Below are positions 12,363 to 25,809 of a DNA stretch of 64,000 nucleotides, piece after piece. Position numbers and translations under genes: made by a program. The stretch comes from Hirudinaria manillensis (taxonomy: Eukaryota > Annelida > Clitellata > Hirudinida > Hirudinidae). The stretch is from NCBI GenBank assembly GCA_034509925.1, contig CM067526.1, forward strand, positions 13,614,510 through 13,678,509, given 5' to 3'. Position 1 is the stretch's first letter. Each line of letters opens with the position of its first letter. The notes below the pieces were generated by a model. The model worked only from the letters and a program-made list of their open reading frames with translations. It did no database searches and was not told the DNA's origin.

Positions 12363-13454
12363 TGATTACAAATATTAATATTATTATTGTATATTATTGA
12401 AGTAATAAAAATACCGATGGTGATTGATTTAGTCTGCGATCATGATCAGTTGTGACGACGTGTGACCAATGAATGACCATACCATATTATTATTATTAAC
12501 CAATTTGATGGCATTATTTTATTGGCTCGTTCACCTCTAATCACTCATCCAACCTTATCAGTCCTTCGCTTCTCTCGAAATTTATTCGTTTACGTCTGCC
12601 CTTTTTCCCTCTCCAGCTCAGATACGTCTGCTCGTCGGAAAGTTGTCGCCAGGCCTCGGACCTCGAGGGGGATCGGACCAACGGGTCAAATGAGGTGCTC
12701 GTGGTGAAGAGGACGGACAGAACCATAAGACTGGTGGACGTTATGGAAGGACACGAGAAGTGCGCGACCTTATTTTCAGAATTTACGTTTTTTAATATTA
12801 TTATTATTATCATTACTATTGTTGTTATTATTATTATTTTTACTATAACCAATTCCAGGTGGAATTTCAGCGTCGGGCAGTTGGATCTGTCGTACCACAT
12901 CAAGTCGGACCCAGGCCTAATTGAAGGTTCGGCCCGGGAAGGAAACCCCAACTCGGGTATTTGGCGTTGTTGTTTGTTTGCTGTGGTTGTTACTGATGTT
13001 GTTGTATTTTTTATGTTACCAAAAGTCTGCTGTTTTGTTCTGGTCATGAAAAAGTTAACGAATTTTCCAGTTATTAATTTTGTTGTTATAATGCTAATTA
13101 ACAACAACATATTTATGATTATTTTGTTGAAATAAATAAATTAGACTAGAAAGCTGCTCTCCTCACTTGAAAGTCCATTTAAAACATTCATCAACATCAT
13201 CCTGATTCTAACCCCGATGCCCTTCTTCAGGCAAACGCGTCGACTCCGAGAGTTTCAATCCGAGGTTTAATCTCTTGAACGACGACGACGTCATCGTCAA
13301 AGTCAAGATGCCGACGAGGACCGTGTCGGCAGTCAACCGCGAAGATCCTTCGGGCATCTTTTGGGAGCATCAGGTGAGTGTTTGCACGACTTTGAATAAT
13401 GAATAGACTTTGCATGAGTAGTTTTTTTCTTATCAAGAACGTTTGTTAATAATA

Positions 13455-13490
<36 letters not shown>

Positions 13491-16400
13491 CGGCTGTTAA
13501 TCGATGGTGATGATGATGATGATAGGAGTCGATTAGAACCTCCTCACCCTTGTTGCTTTCCAGTTCGACACTTCCATAGCGGGGGCGTGGACGATGAAAG
13601 GTCACGAACTCTCGGCCGTCAGTTTGTTCGACGATCGGACGACCTTCCCGGAAGGTGACGCGCCCCTCGGTCGGGGGGTGATGTACATAGGTGAGTAGGG
13701 GTCGTTTGGTTCAACCATATAGTCAAGCTGAAGTCAAAGAAACTTGTATCACCAAATACAATACGATACGATACAATATGATACGACATCACTCAATAAC
13801 CGTTGTCATCATCATCATCACCAGCATTGCACGACATGCTTTTATTACTGCAGGCATGTTCAACGACATGCTGTACATCCAACCGTCGGACACCTTTTTT
13901 GAAAAACAAGTCGCTCAAGAAGTCGACAACGAAGATGATGATGACGATGATGATGACGAGGATGACATTGATGGAGGTGAAGTCCAGGTCTACATGCCTA
14001 GGGTCAGGTGGAAGCCATACGTGGCAACAGGTGATTATGATAATGATGATGATGATTGTAGTTTCGAGAACACAATGAACTCGATTTTGACCTTGCGAAA
14101 AAACAACTTAAATTTATGTCTGTCCAGTGTTTGCATCAAAGATGTAAAACAAAAGATGTAATTAATCAATTTCAAACAATTTGTGCACTTTCTCAAAATA
14201 AACTGGGATGACCCGAACTGATAAGATAACCAAACTCTGATAACCATCAAACTTGTTATCAGCATTTCAAAAGTTTGTTTTGAATTCCACCTCACCTTAC
14301 TTTTCACCAATTCCAGCCTTATCACGGACTCCCATCATCGTCAACCAGAGTCCACGGAACTCCGGCCTCAAGGTGGACTCTGCCAATTCTGCCCCTCCGA
14401 ATGTCAATTACAAGGACAAGAGTCTTGCCCTGTTGTCCAAGAACCAGTACCCATTTGGTGAGACTGCATTTGCTGTTGTTGCTGTTGTCATTGCTCTTGC
14501 TGTTGCGTTGTTACTGCTGTTGTTGTTTTTGGCATGGGAATAGGATGTTTTTCTTTAGTGGGATTTAATTTTATTTAATTTTGGGACTAAATGATTAAAA
14601 TTCAATTGAATTGATTGAATCATCCTTACTCTCTTCTACGTTTCTGATTGGCAGACAGTGGCTACTACCTCTACCTTGACTACACACCCATCGAGGACTT
14701 TGGCTCCTGCCAAAACATCACCAAGGTTCCAAAGAGGATCAAGCTCATCACAGCGCTCTCCAGGAAGTGGTGAGTGATTGAACATTTACAATCGTTTGAA
14801 CAATCAACAAGCGATTGAAAGTTTACAATTGGTTGAACGTTCACGAGCGATTGGATGTCAATTGACTGCTCCTCAATTCATTTGCCATGACTTTAGGAGT
14901 CTTTAGCTGCTTGATTGAGGACAATCATCACTTGCAAATGAATCGTTTTTCTACATTTTTTGTTGAGTCACTCATCGACATCATGACTGCTTCGATTGTC
15001 ATCAGCATGGCTAAGGTCACTACCACCACCATTACTATCATCATCATTGCAGGAAAGAAGTGAGTCTCTTCCTTTTCATCGGCATGGCATCCCTCGTTTC
15101 CTTCCTGAGGAAGAAGTTCAACGGATCCTTCGAGAAGACGGAACCGGGTCCTCCTTCTGCTCGCACACCTGAACTCACCTCCAAGAGCTGCTCGGCCCAG
15201 GTGAGGCTGATGAGTTTCTACCTGTCTCGTTCCGTTCCGGTCGATTGAATCCGCTCTGTCGTGTTATTTTTTTGTCATTTTGCAGTTAAATGACATTAAA
15301 TTGTATTAATTGAGTATTTTAAGGTGTTTGACAAAGTAATATAATTATTATATATTAAAAAATATTATATATAACAATATATAATGAAGTAACATTAAAT
15401 TATATAACAAATTTAATGTACACAACAAGTATAGAAGTACACAAAGACCATCTACGGAACCAGTTATCATTTTCATCGCATTAACTTTATCGAGATTAAA
15501 TATTTTATTTTTAAAGATTATTGATACGACTTTATGCATTGTTATCGTCTTTATCATCACGACCTTCCACATCTCTTTAATCGTTTATTTTTCTTCCTCA
15601 ATCTCCTTCCAGCACGATCTCCTGACGCCCGAGTCCGACTTCAGGCGCGACAGTTCCAAGGAGGAGTTGGTGACGGCAGACAACTCGCAGCAGTTTGTCT
15701 CGAGGTGATGATTTGAGTTGTCTTGCTTTTCATGTGAAGCCTAGTTTTTGTTGATCAGTATAAACTTATCTAGTCATTCATTTTTAACCTAGTTTAGTTA
15801 GCCATTAACTTATTAGATCAATTATTATTATTATTATTATTATTTTCATTAACATCCATTGGAGAGGATGTTCCTCTAGGCCACTTTAAACTTGGTTAAT
15901 ATAAGGTCATTCATTCATCAGTATCATCATTTTAAATTTTCAAAATCACTCAACCTCAAATGGCGACGTCGCAATCTTTCCAGGTACCTGACGGACTTCC
16001 AGCAGCTGGAATGCCTTGGAAAGGGAGGCTTCGGAGTGGTCTTCAAGGCCTACAACAGGATCGACGAGTGCTCCTATGCCATCAAGAGGATCGAACTCAA
16101 AGACAGGTTTGTGGCACGTGGAACTGCTGAGGTCTGAGATGTTGGGTCATGGACAGGGGCAGCTGTTGTTAGACCTCAGTTTGGTTATTTGGATGAGTTA
16201 GGATGATTGGTCGATCGATTGGAATGGGTTTATTACTCATGATTATTGAAGGAGTTTAATATAGTTAAGTAATGAGTTAAAGAAAAAAACTTGTTTAATG
16301 TTTTTGTCCACTTCTACAGCCATGTGATTGATCATCAGTTACGTTGCTTATCATGAAATATAATCCATGACATGTCATCATTTACATTTTCCAAAATCTG

Positions 16401-18802
16401 ACAAAAAAATTTTGTTCAACAAATTTTCCTCAATTAATTTCCAGCAAAATGGCTCGTGAGAAGGTCATGAGAGAGGTCAAAGCACTGGCCAAATTGGATC
16501 ACCCAGGAATCGTGAGGTATTACCAGAGCTGGTTGGAATGTCCGCCTCCGGGATGGAGCGAAGGTAAAGACTCTTTCGCCCGTCCTTTGGAATCCTTCGA
16601 GACTTCTGCAACTTCCGACCCCACGTCCGGGGTTCAAAGGTCGTCGGAAATTCCCAGCCGCAGGGGCTTTGGAGGGGAACTGACGGAATCTAGCGGGGGC
16701 ATCGTCTTTACGAACGAAAGCCTAGGAGTGGAAATCCAATCTTCTTCTGGCGAAGGTTCCGGCAATTTGGACAACGGCATCGCAATCACAATGGACGGCA
16801 ACAGCTGGGATGGAGATTCCGGAAAGAACACCGACGGAACCATTGGAGAGCTCGAAAAGGAGTTTGATTCCGAATCCATCGACTTTGAAGGATCCGAGTC
16901 GTTCTGCATGATCGGAGGCTCGAATCACGACTCCCTGAGGAGGAGAAACGTGGCCTCTTCGCAGGGATCTTCCATCGTATTCCTAGAAAACTCCGAGCAT
17001 CCAGACGACGCTCGGGGCAGAGACCTAGAAGACCCCAAGGACCAAAAGCATGCCCCTAGAAGGGCTCGTGGAATCAACCGCGACCTCAAAAAGCCCGAAA
17101 AGAACTCGAACTGCGAAGAGGAGGGGGAAAGGTCAAAGGTCGTCGCCCCCGAAGAGGCTCCGAGAAAGCTTTACCTTTACATTCAAATGCAGCTTTGCCG
17201 TCCCGAGAGTCTCAGGGAGTGGTTGAATGACCAACCGTTCGAGAGGGAAGCGACCTACGACATCTTTTACCAGATCGTCAGTGCCATTTCCTACGTCCAC
17301 GTACAGGGACTCATGCATCGTGATCTCAAAGTTGGTTTTTTCTTTAATTTAATTTAATGTAATTCCATCTTTTCTACTTGTCTTTTTGTTATTAATAGTA
17401 AAGTTAGTAATATAATATAACAATAATATTATTACTTTTATTATAATAATAATAGCAATATTATAAGTAACAGTAAATATTAAGTAATATTAATAGTAAA
17501 GTTAATATTAATAAATATTAATAATAAAGTATAGTAAAGTTAATAATAATAATAACAATGGTAATAATAATAACAATGGTAATAATAATAATAATAATAA
17601 TTGCCTCTTAATATCCAGCCCTCGAACATCTTCTTTGCAATGGACGGCACAATAAAGATCGGTGACTTTGGCCTCGTCACGGACGTGGAAAACTTGTGCG
17701 ACTCCGAAAACCTTTCCGTCAAAAATGGCTGCAAGAACCTCTCTGTGAAAGTTCACCGTGGAAAGAAGCACACGAATCAGGTCGGGACGCAGATGTACAT
17801 GAGTCCTGAGCTGGTTAGACTTCACTTATTATTACAATATTATTAAACCATTATTATTATTATTATTATTATTGTTGTTTGTTATTATTTAACTATTTAT
17901 TATTTGATGAATATCCCGTATTTAGTTGTATTAATGGAAAATTAAAATATAAGTTTTAAATGAAAAAAAAGATAAAATACAAAAATTATTTTGGGGCAAA
18001 ACTACAGATAAACAAATAAATAAATGATTCATCATACAAACTTATTACGTTACCATAAATAATTTATCAGTTAATCAATCAACTAACGAATGTCAACGTC
18101 TCGTCTTCTCGTTTCAGAGCTCGGGACTGAACTACACTCACAAGGTGGACATCTACGCCCTCGGCGTCATCTTCTTCGAAATGTTCCAAAGGTTCTCGAC
18201 CCAAATGGAAAGGGTGTCGTCTCTGAAGATGATCAGGGATCAACAGTTTCCAGAATCCTTTGCCTCGAGATTCGGAGACGAGGTTTGTTGGTTTGCGAAA
18301 ATGTAGTTGCATTGTTTTGCGAATGGATGGTGGTGGTGATGGTGCTGTAATAAGTCAATAATTTGTTTGGTATTATTAGAAATCAATATAGTAATAATGT
18401 TAATTATAATAACCAATTACAATAATATTTCATAATGATAATCATTTTTATTACTCTTATTATCATTATTTTATTATTATTATTATTATTATTATTAGTT
18501 CTAAAACATAAAAACATTAGAACCTTTTTCCTTATCAAAACATTCCTTAACCTTTTCACCAGTACGAATTCGTGAAACCCCTGCTGAGCCACGACCCTTC
18601 TGCTCGTCCCGAAGCCTGCGACCTCCTGAAGCACAAACTCCTGTCGAACTATGAGGAGTCTTCGAACCTCTTCCGTCGCCTCCATAGAACCAGGACCCTG
18701 TCTGTCCATTCCAATTCCTCGCCATCTCAGGCCATCACTCCCCCTGCCACCGCTCCTCCCGCCACCACTGCTACTGTAGTCTCTCAGACTGGCAGCCTCT
18801 AA
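10896..18802 (+). CDS. EIF2AK3: PERK, eIF2-alpha kinase 3 (ER stress sensor)
   Basis: Type I ER membrane kinase that senses unfolded protein in the lumen and phosphorylates eIF2-alpha. Exons: 10896-11023, 11588-11714, 12090-12287, 12617-12759, 12859-12956, 13231-13373, 13564-13690, 13854-14030, 14317-14457, 14655-14769, 15053-15200, 15613-15704, 15984-16106, 16445-17330, 17619-17813, 18118-18282, 18563-18802. They total 3246 nt, giving 1081 residues (human about 1116). The first ATG opens a hydrophobic signal peptide ([16 protein letters not shown]). The luminal domain shows [18 protein letters not shown] and EKWNFSVGQ. A membrane helix lies near residues 470-484. The kinase has G-loop GKGGFG (558-563), Lys580, HRDLK (878-882), DFG (898-900) and GTQMYMSPE with activation-loop Thr939. 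A long acidic insert of about 200 residues separates the kinase lobes, as in other PERKs. The luminal region carries an unusual Asp-rich run (exon 8). All key catalytic residues are present. Confidence 0.96.
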
Positions 18803-19890
18803 GACTTTAGTTTGCAGTTGTTGTTGTGATATTCGTGTTTCATTTTTATATTTCAAGCTATTATTCTTATTTTATCGTAATTTAATTGGTTTTCTTATTT
18901 TTTATGCACCAGGGTCGTCGTGCATTTTTTGTATTTTGTTTGTTTTTCTCGCATGCAATGAACTTAGAACAGAGACTCGAGATTTTGGTTTCCCGAGCGA
19001 GCGAGGAAGTCGGTCCACGGACTTCTGGCTTGTTTACGAGTCAATTTCTGTTCTTGTAGCGTTCACATCCTCCTTACTGACCTTAGTTAGTCTAAACTAC
19101 TGACCTACGATCGTCGTTGACTCTATGTTAACCTAGGACGTGCGTGTGTACATTACTTTCATCTATTGAGCGATCAGTGGAAGAATTCATTCCAGATGTT
19201 TGAGATCTTTGTTTGCCTGTTTCAGCTAATTAATCAGACTGGTTCAGTTCGGATTTTTACTTTCGACGTGCCAAGCATCGGGTTCGCTGAGTACTTTGTC
19301 TGGTGACGGTTTCGCTCTTGGAACATTCAAAAGCGTGTGAAAGAGTGCCACTTGAATGTAAACCGGGGACGTCTGTATCGGATCTGATTGATTATCTTTT
19401 GCTACTTAATCATGGAAAGTGAGAAATACAAGTTTAAATTCGTTGTGTTGTTCTCGAGAGTATTAAAAAGCTTAGGATTTGTTGGTGGGTGGAACGTGTT
19501 GCTTCTGTTTTGAACAGTATTTGAAGGCTTGCATATGAGATGCTAAAACTTATAAACGTTATTTTAACTCTGTCGTACCTTCACTCAATAAGAACATAGC
19601 TAAATGCGTACTGAGAGAGACTTGATAACTGTGGAGTTTTGGCTTAAGTTTTGGAGTTGCGTGGGTTTTGGCTTAAATAGTCAATAAATTGTTGTTTTTC
19701 AATAAATTCAGGATAATGAAGTCTAAAAATTACAAAATGTGAAATACGGAACAGCAGACGAGGGCAGGCATTGAAACTATCAACGATTTTCCAGATGTCG
19801 GGCCGATGGATTAGTGAAAATCATCCACGATTTGTACCGATGAGATGTGACCGCTACACTTTCACACACCTCGCTCTATTTACTTTCTCG

Positions 19891-19923
<33 letters not shown>

Positions 19924-20514
19924 TCATAATCATTATCATCGTCATCATCATCATAATCATTATCATCGTCATCATCATCACAGTCGTCGTCCTCAATCTG
20001 CGCTGACCAATAAAGTAGTTAATCTTTAAATAGGGCAAAATAGACTGAATAATTTGCAAACAAATAAATAAATGCAACGTTCTGATTATAGTTAAATTTC
20101 TACTTCAGGCTCTCTATTGAGGAGCGCCGATACTCTCCCTATTCCAACCCTATTCCACCCCATTTCCACCATATTCCACCTCTGATCCATCCAACGACGA
20201 AGCGCAAACCACTGTTTAAAAACGAAAATCATTTAAATAAATGTATCTTCGATCACTTCTAGGAGGTACTGCTCTTAAATGAGACGCCAACGCCATTATT
20301 ATCGCGGCATCGTCATCGTCATCGTCACTGCCATCATCGTCATCATCACCATCACGATCGTCCTCGTCGTCGTCTTTGCCGGCAGCGTTGAGGCACGCGT
20401 GGTCGTTCAAGCGTGTCGGTGATGGTTAATTAAAACTGACGTGTTTGCTTTCTTGCCGTTCATTACACCAGGCGATGCTGTTTGTAGACTGTTATGTTAC
20501 TAGGTATTGTAGCA

Positions 20515-20525
20515 TATTATTGTTA

Positions 20526-20556
<31 letters not shown>

Positions 20557-20609
20557 CGTTATTATTATTATTATTATTATTATTATTGTTGTTGTTATTG
20601 TTGTTATTG

Positions 20610-20651
<42 letters not shown>

Positions 20652-20652
20652 G
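20515..20652. repeat. (TTA)n microsatellite with GTT interruptions
   Basis: About 46 trinucleotides of TTA/TTG type. It generates poly-Leu and poly-Asn open frames only. Confidence 0.95.
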
Positions 20653-21598
20653 AAAACCTCACGGGCATAGCCCCTTGCAAGTAAAGTCACCAAAGAAAAG
20701 CTCACGACATTTTTATTTAAATATGTTAATTTATGTTTATTTATTAATTTATGTGTACACTTAAAAAACAAACTAAACCTGTATTATAGAAGCGAAAAGG
20801 CCATCTGGCGTCATCCGTGGTTTAGGAGATGACCTTAAACGTTTTGCGTCACCAGCCCAGGGACAGATTTCTTCGATTCCTTGTACTCAATGAACCCTCA
20901 AATAATAAGACATGCTAACCTCTAGCGAATCTTTTGAAAAATACAGGATGTTCCAAGCAGACTTGGATCTTCTAAATGAGAAGCGCTGTACCGGTTAACA
21001 AGTTACAATTGATTAAATTAATAAATTTTTAAGCATTTTAAGAGAGAAAGATAATTAATATACTTAAAACAACTTTAATATAAATTGATAAAAAGGAGGA
21101 AACCAATTACTCACAAACTATTTTATTGCAAAGCTATCGCTAAACAATTTATTATATTTTTAAAAATTATTTATAAAAGTATTTATTTATAATTGAAAAT
21201 TATTTATAAAAATTATTCATAAAAGTAGAAATAAAAGCATTACATGTTTTCCAAACGATTACCACCAGAGGTCGATCTATAAAAAGTTACATTGCAGCCA
21301 ATTACTTTAACTAGGACGCTATAGAAGTTGAACAATCACCTGATTCATTAATATGCGTGAGTTTCTTCAGCTAAGACAGATTTGAACGGCAAATTACTTC
21401 ACTAATTGAAAACTATTCGTATTAACCAAATTATTATTCGCATTATTATGATCTTAAAAAAAAACCTCATCAGCAGCAAGTCTTAGAGATACACTTCTGA
21501 AAGCCACAGCCATTAATTTTGACAGGATATTTCTCCACAATCACCACGTTCGAGGCCACGGTATGGCATACGTTTTGAAATTATTTATGACTCGATGT

Positions 21599-21775
21599 TC
21601 AATAAGGATGAATATCGACGACGCTTCGTTTGGAATTTAAGTGTTCAGGATTCAGCTGACCTGCTTTTTCCGTTTTGTTTGTGGCGTTTGTCATCGTCAT
21701 CATCATCATAGGAATTGCTGGAATAGACAATTCGAGTTTAGGACCTGAATTTTGCCCTTCTCGAAGTTTTTCCAT
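21599..21775 (-). CDS. Possible short coding exon, 58 codons
   Basis: A minus-strand frame beginning MEKLREGQNSGPKLELS has a mixed, non-repetitive composition apart from one Met/Thr run. An acceptor-like CAG sits immediately before its ATG. It might be a small gene or a terminal exon on the strand opposite the LRR-like gene. I recognise no family and the support is weak. Confidence 0.18.
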   Translation of the reverse strand: MEKLREGQNSGPKLELSIPAIPMMMMTMTNATNKTEKAGQLNPEHLNSKRSVVDIHPY

Positions 21776-21978
21776 CTGTGTATTAAGGGATAATGTAAAA
21801 TCGATTTCGCAGTTACCATCCAATTATCTATTAATACTATTTATTATTATAATTTTAAAAAGTGAGAATGCCTTGAGCTTCAACATAATAAATACAATTT
21901 ATGACGATAGATCTCGCTCTAGAAAAAAAATCTTTTATCATTAATTTCGTTAACATTCCCAAATTATTCTTACTGCAG

Positions 21979-23382
21979 ACTTAAAAAGAGGAATACGATT
22001 ACCTCCATTTTTGTTCGAAGATATAATATCGAAAGGAGATGAAATATGTTGGCCAATAGCTTCTCAGTTCCTTAAGCCATGTCTTGCCCACCGAGACTCT
22101 CTCAACTGGGTGCGCATCAATCTTTTCCAAGGTCATTACGACGTTAATGACTTGTTGAAGATCGGGAAATCCCGTTTGAAAATCAAAGAATTTTCGTTTC
22201 GTATACACGAATTGCCTCCAAAACTGATGTCCCTCATAGTTCTATATTCCAACAGTCTCGAAATTCTTCGCATCGGAAAGTGCGAGAGTGGAATTAATGA
22301 GAAGTGAGACCATTATTTATTTAAATTTATTTATAATCCTTTTCTAAAATGTCGATGACACACTTGTAGGGAGGCAAATAAATTGGAATTGAAGAGTGGA
22401 TCGTTTCTAGAGCATCACATGCCAGTAAAATATCCCCGTCTGAAAAAGTTATCAATTAACTTTGAAGTCGTTTTTGCATATCGAATGGCCTACATTGATT
22501 TTGAATCATGCTCGGAAACCTTGGAAACCATTGAATTCCATAAATTTCGTGTTTTTTTCTACGAACCTTATTGGAAAACACATGTGAGGAGCCATTTCTA
22601 CAAATCATTTAAAATGATGCGAAGATTAGTGAATATTACCTTGTATGATGTAGCTAGAAATGGCTTGAGCATCCATGATGACGAATTCAATGAATTGCAA
22701 GGCCTTAGGTAAGGAATTAATTCATGTAGTTCGAACTATGTTGTTTAAATTATATTCTTGGTGGATTATTTCTGACTTTTCTATTTTATACTTTAGGTCT
22801 CTAAACATAGTGAGAACTAGAAGTATTAGTTCCCCCGAATATATTGATATCATCTTAAGAGGCCTTCCACATCTACAGTCATTCACGCTGACCAATTTTG
22901 ATCTCCGACGCGAAACGTAACTATCCCCATTAAATACTGATCTCATTTACGTGCATTAAAGTGACATTTATTAATCTTATATATTTAGTAGTGCGAGTTT
23001 CAGCCAGGACTTTAGCTGTGTAAAATCCAAGAAACTTAAATATTTCGGTTTCTGGAATTATGATGACCGAACGTCAATAGGAGTCCCTGACATCGGAACA
23101 TATGCGCGGACGGTTTGCTCGTTATTTGTGATCCGTTATTTCTTCCCAACATGTTTTATTATTTGTTTCTCACCTCGATTTAATGCTCGGTAATATTTAA
23201 TTAGTAAATTATTTTCAAAGGTTGGCTCAAAATATGATTTAGATTCAAAGTTAACGTTCGTCGAACATATGCAAGGTTTTGAAGCGTTTAACGTCACTGA
23301 GATCATTGCAGTATTCCATCACATCAAGAATGATCCAACTCTTGTCAATTCTAAGCAATGGTTAAGAATAGAAATGGTTTGA
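21979..23382 (+). CDS. Divergent leucine-rich-repeat protein (3' part of gene; F-box/LRR-like)
   Basis: Exons: 21979-22303, 22370-22708, 22797-22916, 22989-23112, 23221-23382 (stop TGA), giving 355 residues in consistent phase. The first exon enters in phase 1, so at least one upstream exon with the start codon is missing. Spaced LRR-like strands can be read: SLEILRIGKC, RLKKLSINFE, TLETIEFHKF, RLVNITLYDV, LRSLNIVRT, HLQSFTLTNFDL, KLKYFGFWN. The irregular repeat length and lack of a strict LxxLxLxxN core resemble the degenerate LRRs of F-box/LRR substrate adaptors. No F-box is visible in the part I can assemble. The donor of exon 4 (GTTTGC) is weak but is the only one that keeps the next frame open. 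The identity is inferred, not recognised. Confidence 0.6.
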
Positions 23383-25809
23383 AGAACATATTAAACGGAA
23401 TTTAGAAAACTTTCATTTATATTTTAAGCAATGAATAGTCAATTTAATTTTAATCCAGACTCAAAATTCATAATAGTTTAACTTTTTAGTACATATTGAA
23501 TGTCGTACGTTACTTTTGGAAAGATAATAAGAAGAGTGCAATAACATGTGCAAAGTAATTTCAATACTATTATAATTTTGTTTAATTAATTATAATTACA
23601 TTCATTATCAATGGTACACTTAGTATTTACTATCTTGATTAAACTACATAATGGTATAAACTACATAACATGAGTTGTTATATTACCCATTATAATTATT
23701 ATGTAATGATCTTTAAAACTGCTTTGAGTAATAGTAATCAAATTTTCCATTAATATATTATATTCCACACAAAATCTTGATTAATGACAACCTCAAAATT
23801 CTATTTCACAGCCACTTATTTAAATTCATCAACAAAAATCATCAGTGGTCGACAGACTTTAAAACGTAATTCATTGCCCTACACGTATAATTTCAATTGA
23901 AATCCTTTTGATCATAATTATTAAAATATTGAATAATAATTAAAAGTAATGATAATAATTATCAATGGAAATGTCAGTGAAATATACTGGAAGCATAATA
24001 ACAACACAATAGAATTTGAATACAAACTGCAATAGTTTCATTACTAACATATTCCATACATACTTTGAATATGCAAACCAATTCGTTTCTTAATTCGTAA
24101 CATTGATTTTTATAGGAAATTCTGCAGTGTGATTACAAATTATGCATTACATTTAAAGGTATTTCTGATTATATTATAGTTATATATTTATTATTGCTAA
24201 TATGCTGGCTGATAATCTTTTTTTATTTAATCTGCCACTTCAGTTTATGGAAACTCAAGAGTTTGTTTGGATCTTTGATTTGGTCAGCTTCCATTTTACA
24301 CATTCAACAATTATAATAATTACTATTTTAAGAATTGAATATATAATAACTGTTATTATCTGACACATTCATGAGTTATTCTCAACATAAATAACCAAAA
24401 TAACAACTTTTTAGTGGAAATCCCACCAAATGTTAAACCATCTGGTGGAGTATATCACAGATAAAACAAATACAACCATGGCCAACAATTACCTGTTATA
24501 CCTCATTCTGAGTAATATCTATTTTAATTATGACATTCCAATCCCAGAATTACTTTGTGTGAGTTTTTTTAAATTAAAAAGATTTTAAATTCGTTTTTAA
24601 TGGTCGTCCGTATTTGGTAAAAATGTTGAATTTATAATCTCTTATTTTTTTTACAGTTTACTGACGTGAAAATTGTTCATATAGAGTGTAGAGAGATATT
24701 GATAGATAATAATAACTAATAGGAACAGTTATTTCATAAAATATCATACTCAAAATATCTAACATTTCAGGATATAGCTTTTAAATAAACATCGATGATA
24801 GTCAAATTTAATTAATTTAGGAGTCTGATGACTGTAATAAAACCCAGTCTGATAAAAATGCAGAGCATCTTTCTCACAAGCCAGCTTTAAAATCTGGAAC
24901 AAAAGTGCATGAATTTTCTGTAATGTTACATGAAAGCTTTGAATCTGATGCATGTGCTGCTCCAATTGCCAAGGCTGATGTTTCACTTGTTTCAACAAAT
25001 GAAAAACCCATTCTCTCACTGAAATTCAAAATTTTTTCTAACCAGGGGTTCTAATTAACAGCCATCTACTGGCCAGCACAAGTTATAAGGTTTGTTTTTT
25101 ACAAAATAAAATTAGGAATTTGTGAATTGAGAGAATCATTAATTGCAATTAAAAATTGATTAAACAGATTCCAATGGATGAAGTTAAAACAGAGTTCATA
25201 ATTTACATCTCATTCTTTTTTTGGATTGCATGACAAAAATTTAAATGTGCTTTGAAAACCTTGAAAAGAGCCAACCAAATAATAGACCTCAATGAAAGAT
25301 TGGTGCATGTTTTAAAATTTGATTCATAAGGATTACCTTAAATTGATTTTGATCAACATCTTCCAATCCCCTGAAAAATTCCAAAAATTCTTAATCTAAA
25401 CTCTTCAACTTATCAACCACGTCAAGGCCTTTCTCCTTAAAAACGTTTGTGGTGAAACCCACTCTTGGTTGCAATTGCTCCGATGTTTGATATGGTTTTA
25501 CAAAATTAACACTCGTTTGGAGATAAACAAAAATAATTTTTAAAATAATCTTTTTATTTGGCAATATTAAAAAGTGAAAAATTATTACAAAATTTCTGGA
25601 CGAGTTTACCAAAATTTACTATTTTGATTTTTTTAATTTAAAAAAAAAGTTTATACATATAATAAACAAATTTAAACGTTTGTTACTAATTATTAACGTA
25701 CTTTTTTAAGAAAGAATTTATAAGCATCCCATAGATCCTGTCTCGTTAAGGCTTTAGTGACCTTTACGTGAAAGTGTTTACGTCGACACGGTATTGTAAT
25801 CGGCTACAA
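23383..25809. other. AT-rich intergenic region
   Basis: Very AT-rich sequence with no supported gene. A minus-strand open frame at 25391-25612 ends in a coding-looking stretch (SVNFVKPYQTSEQLQPR, then VGFTTNVFKEKGLDVVDKLKS) before its stop at 25391, with an acceptor-like CCAAACGAG in front. It might be a terminal exon of an undetected minus-strand gene. Confidence 0.45.
25391..25512 (-). CDS. Possible terminal coding exon, unknown protein
   Basis: About 40 codons on the minus strand (SVNFVKPYQTSEQ to DVVDKLKSLD, stop) with balanced composition, unlike the AT-rich surroundings. The acceptor is poor and no partner exon was found, because the neighbouring sequence upstream on this strand is occupied by the start of the plus-strand 360-residue gene. 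I recognise no family. Confidence 0.25.

Larger units (their letters stand above)
18803..21978. other. PERK 3'UTR and intergenic repeats
   Basis: Probable PERK 3'UTR at the start; AATAAA hexamers occur at about 19683 and 20011. ATC microsatellites follow at 19892-19985 and 20300-20375, then a long TTA tract at 20515-20652. The 5' exons of the LRR-like gene at 21979 should lie in the last part, but I could not fix them. Confidence 0.5.
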
